In this document: positions 5,819 to 8,339 of the stretch, piece after piece
How positions within the stretch are numbered: the stretch's first letter is position 1
Layout: every line of letters starts with the position of its first letter
Source of the DNA: an uncultured Porphyromonadaceae bacterium
GTDB lineage: Bacteria; Bacteroidota; Bacteroidia; Bacteroidales; Muribaculaceae
Assembly: GCA_938027385.1 (NCBI GenBank)
Contig: CALJBF010000119.1
Location: 1 to 8,339 of the forward strand
Direction of reading: 5' to 3'
Length of the DNA: 8,339 bases
The notes under the pieces: model-generated
Told to the model about the DNA's origin: nothing
Seen by the model: only the letters and a program-made list of their open reading frames with translations
The model's database searches: none
Program-made: the position numbers and the translations under genes

Positions 5819-8339
5819 ATGAAAGATCGTTTCGCTCTCTCAATTGCAGCTATTGTTGTTTTTACGACTGGCGCCAAGACTCTGCGTCTTGGTGATCTTG
5901 CGCCATTGACCAAAGGCACGATAGTAACTCCACAAAAGCCTGATTTTGACATCTCCGTGGCGCAAGATTCTACATCTGCAACCTTTACTGTCAAGTTGTC
6001 GACCGTAAATGTAGAGAGGGACAACGAGCTTTATCCCTCTTCGTTCTGGTGGTTCTTAGATGACTTTACTCCTGAGTCTGAGGGAGGCAGAGCTGCTTTG
6101 CCACAACGCTCTCTTGTTTTCCAGCTGCCGGGGAATGCAGAAAATGTGACGCTGACTGAAAACTACACCAAATGGCAGACAATTACGGGCTATACGCCTA
6201 CTCCGGCAAGGCCACCTCTGCTCATGGGGTCAGGAGAATCGTACACCCGCGATAACGTACCCCCCGTCTCGTATTATGCCGCATCTGATGCTCCTGCGGC
6301 AGAAATAGCATGCATTACTAGGCAGCGTGACAGTAAACTGGCTTACATACAGTTGCGGCCATTCAGGTATTCCGCACCGGGAACCGCGGTTTCAGTATGT
6401 TATGAGTTTTCGTATACTCTTGTGTTTGACAAATCGCCCGAATCAAACTCACGACGTCAAATGGGGAATAGTCAGTCTGAATTACAGGACAAGACCATAA
6501 GTGTAACTGATCCATGGTGGGATCTTTCAACCCTCGACATACAGTACGATTCAACACGCATACTCCGCCCGATATTGGAGTGCCGGAACTACATCAGGCC
6601 GTCAAATTATCTGATTATCACTACTCCACAGAATTATGATGCTATCCGAGAGTATGCGCGTTGGAAAAAAATGCTTGGGCACAAGTGCTATGTCGCGAAC
6701 AGTGCGACATGGTCTGTGGAAAAAATCAAATCAACCATTTCTCATTGTTACCAGACAGATTCAGCGTTGCATTATGTGCTTTTTGCAGGCTCTGTCATCG
6801 ATATCCCTGCCGCGCTACACGAAATCAGAACTAATGCAGACGGATCTACAGAAAGGTATGATTACTCCGATTTCCCGTATGCGGCATTTTTCAATATAGG
6901 AGAAACCATAGAATATGAGCGGTCTATATACACAGGTCGTTTATTGGTAGATGATCCCAGACAGATGCCGATTATCACCAACAAACTGCGTAGTATATAT
7001 AAACTTGGCATCGATGATCTTTCATTCCATAAAAATGCCGCGCATGTGTCTTATTTCGGCATCAACACGAATCCTTTGGTGCCTGAAATTGAAGCCGGTG
7101 GCTATTACATGGTGGAGACTGCTTTGAATGTATATGACCAGGCTGTTAAGCAGGGCAAAACTGTAACACGATTGAATTACAAACATCCGAAAGCCACTCC
7201 AAAATATTGGAAGGATCGCCAGGGACAGCAGCATCTTTTACCTGAAGATTTGATGTACCCGGGATTTCCATGGGATGCTGATTCTACTGACGTGACTGCG
7301 GCATTTAATGCGGGAAACCACTATATATTCACTTATGCTCATGGAAGTGCTGACAGTTGGTCAGACGACAGTTCAAACTGGGACAAACCTGTTTTTGCCT
7401 CCCGACAGATGGGAATGGTCAATAATGCAGACAAATTGCCGTATGTATTCAGCGTCTCGTGTCTGACGGGAAATTTCAATAGACCTGATGGAATGGCCAA
7501 GACCCTGCTCAATTCAAAAGATGGTGCTTGTGGAGTCGTAGCATCCCCGTTGGAGTTGAAATGCTATTATGCCGCGCCATTTGCAGTGGGGTTATTCAAA
7601 ACCATCTGGCCTGACGATCGTGAGGGAAATTCGTCACTTAGCCCTGATGCGACGATAAATCTGGATCCTAAAATGTTCGCATTGGACATCAAGAACCACG
7701 AGTATGTGGATGAGGAATGGTATGCTATGGGAAATATAGTGGATCTGGCAATGAGATATGAGCGACTCATGCATGGTATATCAACAGTTCCCAATCATCT
7801 TAGAGAATTGATTCACATTTATGGTGACCCAGGCATATTTTTTAATACCGAGACCCCCACAGACATACTGGGCGTGCGTTTTTGGCTGAGAGATAAGGTT
7901 GTAGTCGATCTCTCCGGTAAATGTAGCCATGCTTTCTACCTTAAGTTGCCGGAACGTGCAGTGATTGGAGTATACAATGAGACCAAAAACGAGGTCACAC
8001 GATATTATACTGACGAAGTCTGTCATCCGGTAAACTCCACTGATAAATATCATGTGGTAATCACAAAACATAATAAAATTCCACTGGAGTTTCATGTTGA
8101 TAACGGCGTCATAACAGCCTCCGGACCGTATATTGGCAAAGTTATGTCATCATTATTGTTGCATAGCGCCGTTCAAAAAAGTGCCGATACGGTTGCAGTT
8201 TCATTTGTTTTCGACGAAACCGAGGCTGCCGACTATAATGGAACTATTCTTTTAAAGGATCTGAACAATAACATTCTTGCAACGGAACAAGTGACGGCAC
8301 AGAGCGGCACTGTGACCCTGTCGTCCCCAGTCCTCAGAA
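5819..8339 (+). CDS. Gingipain-like peptidase family C25 protein, C-terminus beyond the window
   Basis: The plus strand is open from the ATG at 5819 to the window edge, 840 codons. This is the only ATG after the in-frame stop at 5786-5788. The N-terminus MKDRFALSIAAIVVFTTGA looks like a short Sec signal peptide. Residues about 20-255 resemble the gingipain propeptide (ALPQRSLVFQLPGNAENVTL). The C25 catalytic domain covers about 262-675: YLIITTPQNYDAIREYARWKK, HYVLFAGSVIDIP (318-330), YSDFPYAAF (349-357), catalytic His508 in YAHGSADSW, catalytic Cys548 in FSVSCLTGNF, and the closing HIYGDPGIFF (666-675). Both catalytic residues are intact, so an active cysteine peptidase is expected. Beyond 675 comes beta-rich sequence. 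Relatives end in a type IX secretion sorting domain, which would lie outside this window; export by that route is inference. Codon use is AT-richer than in the ligA operon. Substrate and cleavage preference (Arg or Lys) cannot be told from this. Confidence 0.9.
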   Translation, partial: MKDRFALSIAAIVVFTTGAKTLRLGDLAPLTKGTIVTPQKPDFDISVAQDSTSATFTVKLSTVNVERDNELYPSSFWWFLDDFTPESEGGRAALPQRSLVFQLPGNAENVTLTENYTKWQTITGYTPTPARPPLLMGSGESYTRDNVPPVSYYAASDAPAAEIACITRQRDSKLAYIQLRPFRYSAPGTAVSVCYEFSYTLVFDKSPESNSRRQMGNSQSELQDKTISVTDPWWDLSTLDIQYDSTRILRPILECRNYIRPSNYLIITTPQNYDAIREYARWKKMLGHKCYVANSATWSVEKIKSTISHCYQTDSALHYVLFAGSVIDIPAALHEIRTNADGSTERYDYSDFPYAAFFNIGETIEYERSIYTGRLLVDDPRQMPIITNKLRSIYKLGIDDLSFHKNAAHVSYFGINTNPLVPEIEAGGYYMVETALNVYDQAVKQGKTVTRLNYKHPKATPKYWKDRQGQQHLLPEDLMYPGFPWDADSTDVTAAFNAGNHYIFTYAHGSADSWSDDSSNWDKPVFASRQMGMVNNADKLPYVFSVSCLTGNFNRPDGMAKTLLNSKDGACGVVASPLELKCYYAAPFAVGLFKTIWPDDREGNSSLSPDATINLDPKMFALDIKNHEYVDEEWYAMGNIVDLAMRYERLMHGISTVPNHLRELIHIYGDPGIFFNTETPTDILGVRFWLRDKVVVDLSGKCSHAFYLKLPERAVIGVYNETKNEVTRYYTDEVCHPVNSTDKYHVVITKHNKIPLEFHVDNGVITASGPYIGKVMSSLLLHSAVQKSADTVAVSFVFDETEAADYNGTILLKDLNNNILATEQVTAQSGTVTLSSPVLR

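Overview
The window looks like a chromosomal segment from a member of the Bacteroidales. Three things point there: the gene order yicC-gmk-nadD followed by a DUF5063 protein, two promoter-like sites matching the Bacteroidetes sigma-factor pattern TTG-N18..20-TAnnTTTG, and a gingipain-type (C25) secreted peptidase with an apparent export signal. Genes also lack obvious Shine-Dalgarno sequences, as is usual in that phylum. The GC-rich coding with many Asp/Glu/Arg codons would fit Muribaculaceae, but that family assignment is inference.

Layout. (1) Positions 1-302, minus strand: the N-terminal 100 codons of a Y1 (HUH) transposase of the IS200/IS605 or REP-associated (RAYT) type, running off the left edge. 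(2) Positions 303-687: a gene-free, repeat-rich spacer. It holds two identical REP-like hairpins 91 bp apart, an imperfect hairpin between them, a 17-bp-period direct repeat ending in a perfect 8-bp inverted repeat, and a good Bacteroidetes-type promoter just before yicC. (3) Positions 688-5384: a tightly packed plus-strand operon, yicC (RNase), gmk (guanylate kinase), nadD (nicotinate mononucleotide adenylyltransferase), a DUF5063 gene and ligA (NAD-dependent DNA ligase). Three of the four junctions overlap or nearly touch. The exception, yicC-gmk, carries a 9-bp tandem repeat array. (4) Positions 5385-5818: an AT-richer spacer with a striking 50-nt symmetric hairpin and a promoter. (5) Position 5819 to the right edge: the first 840 codons of a C25 peptidase with propeptide, catalytic His508 and Cys548, and the beginning of the post-catalytic region. 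The C-terminus is outside the window.

How the genes fit together. The operon groups nucleotide and NAD metabolism with RNA turnover and DNA joining: Gmk makes GDP/dGDP, NadD makes the dinucleotide precursor of NAD, and LigA consumes NAD. DUF5063 has no assigned function and is translationally coupled to nadD. The peptidase has its own promoter and different base composition and is probably unrelated to the operon. I found no convincing new multi-gene system. The most notable unexplained items are the REP-like cluster beside the transposase, the nonamer array before gmk and the long hairpin after ligA.
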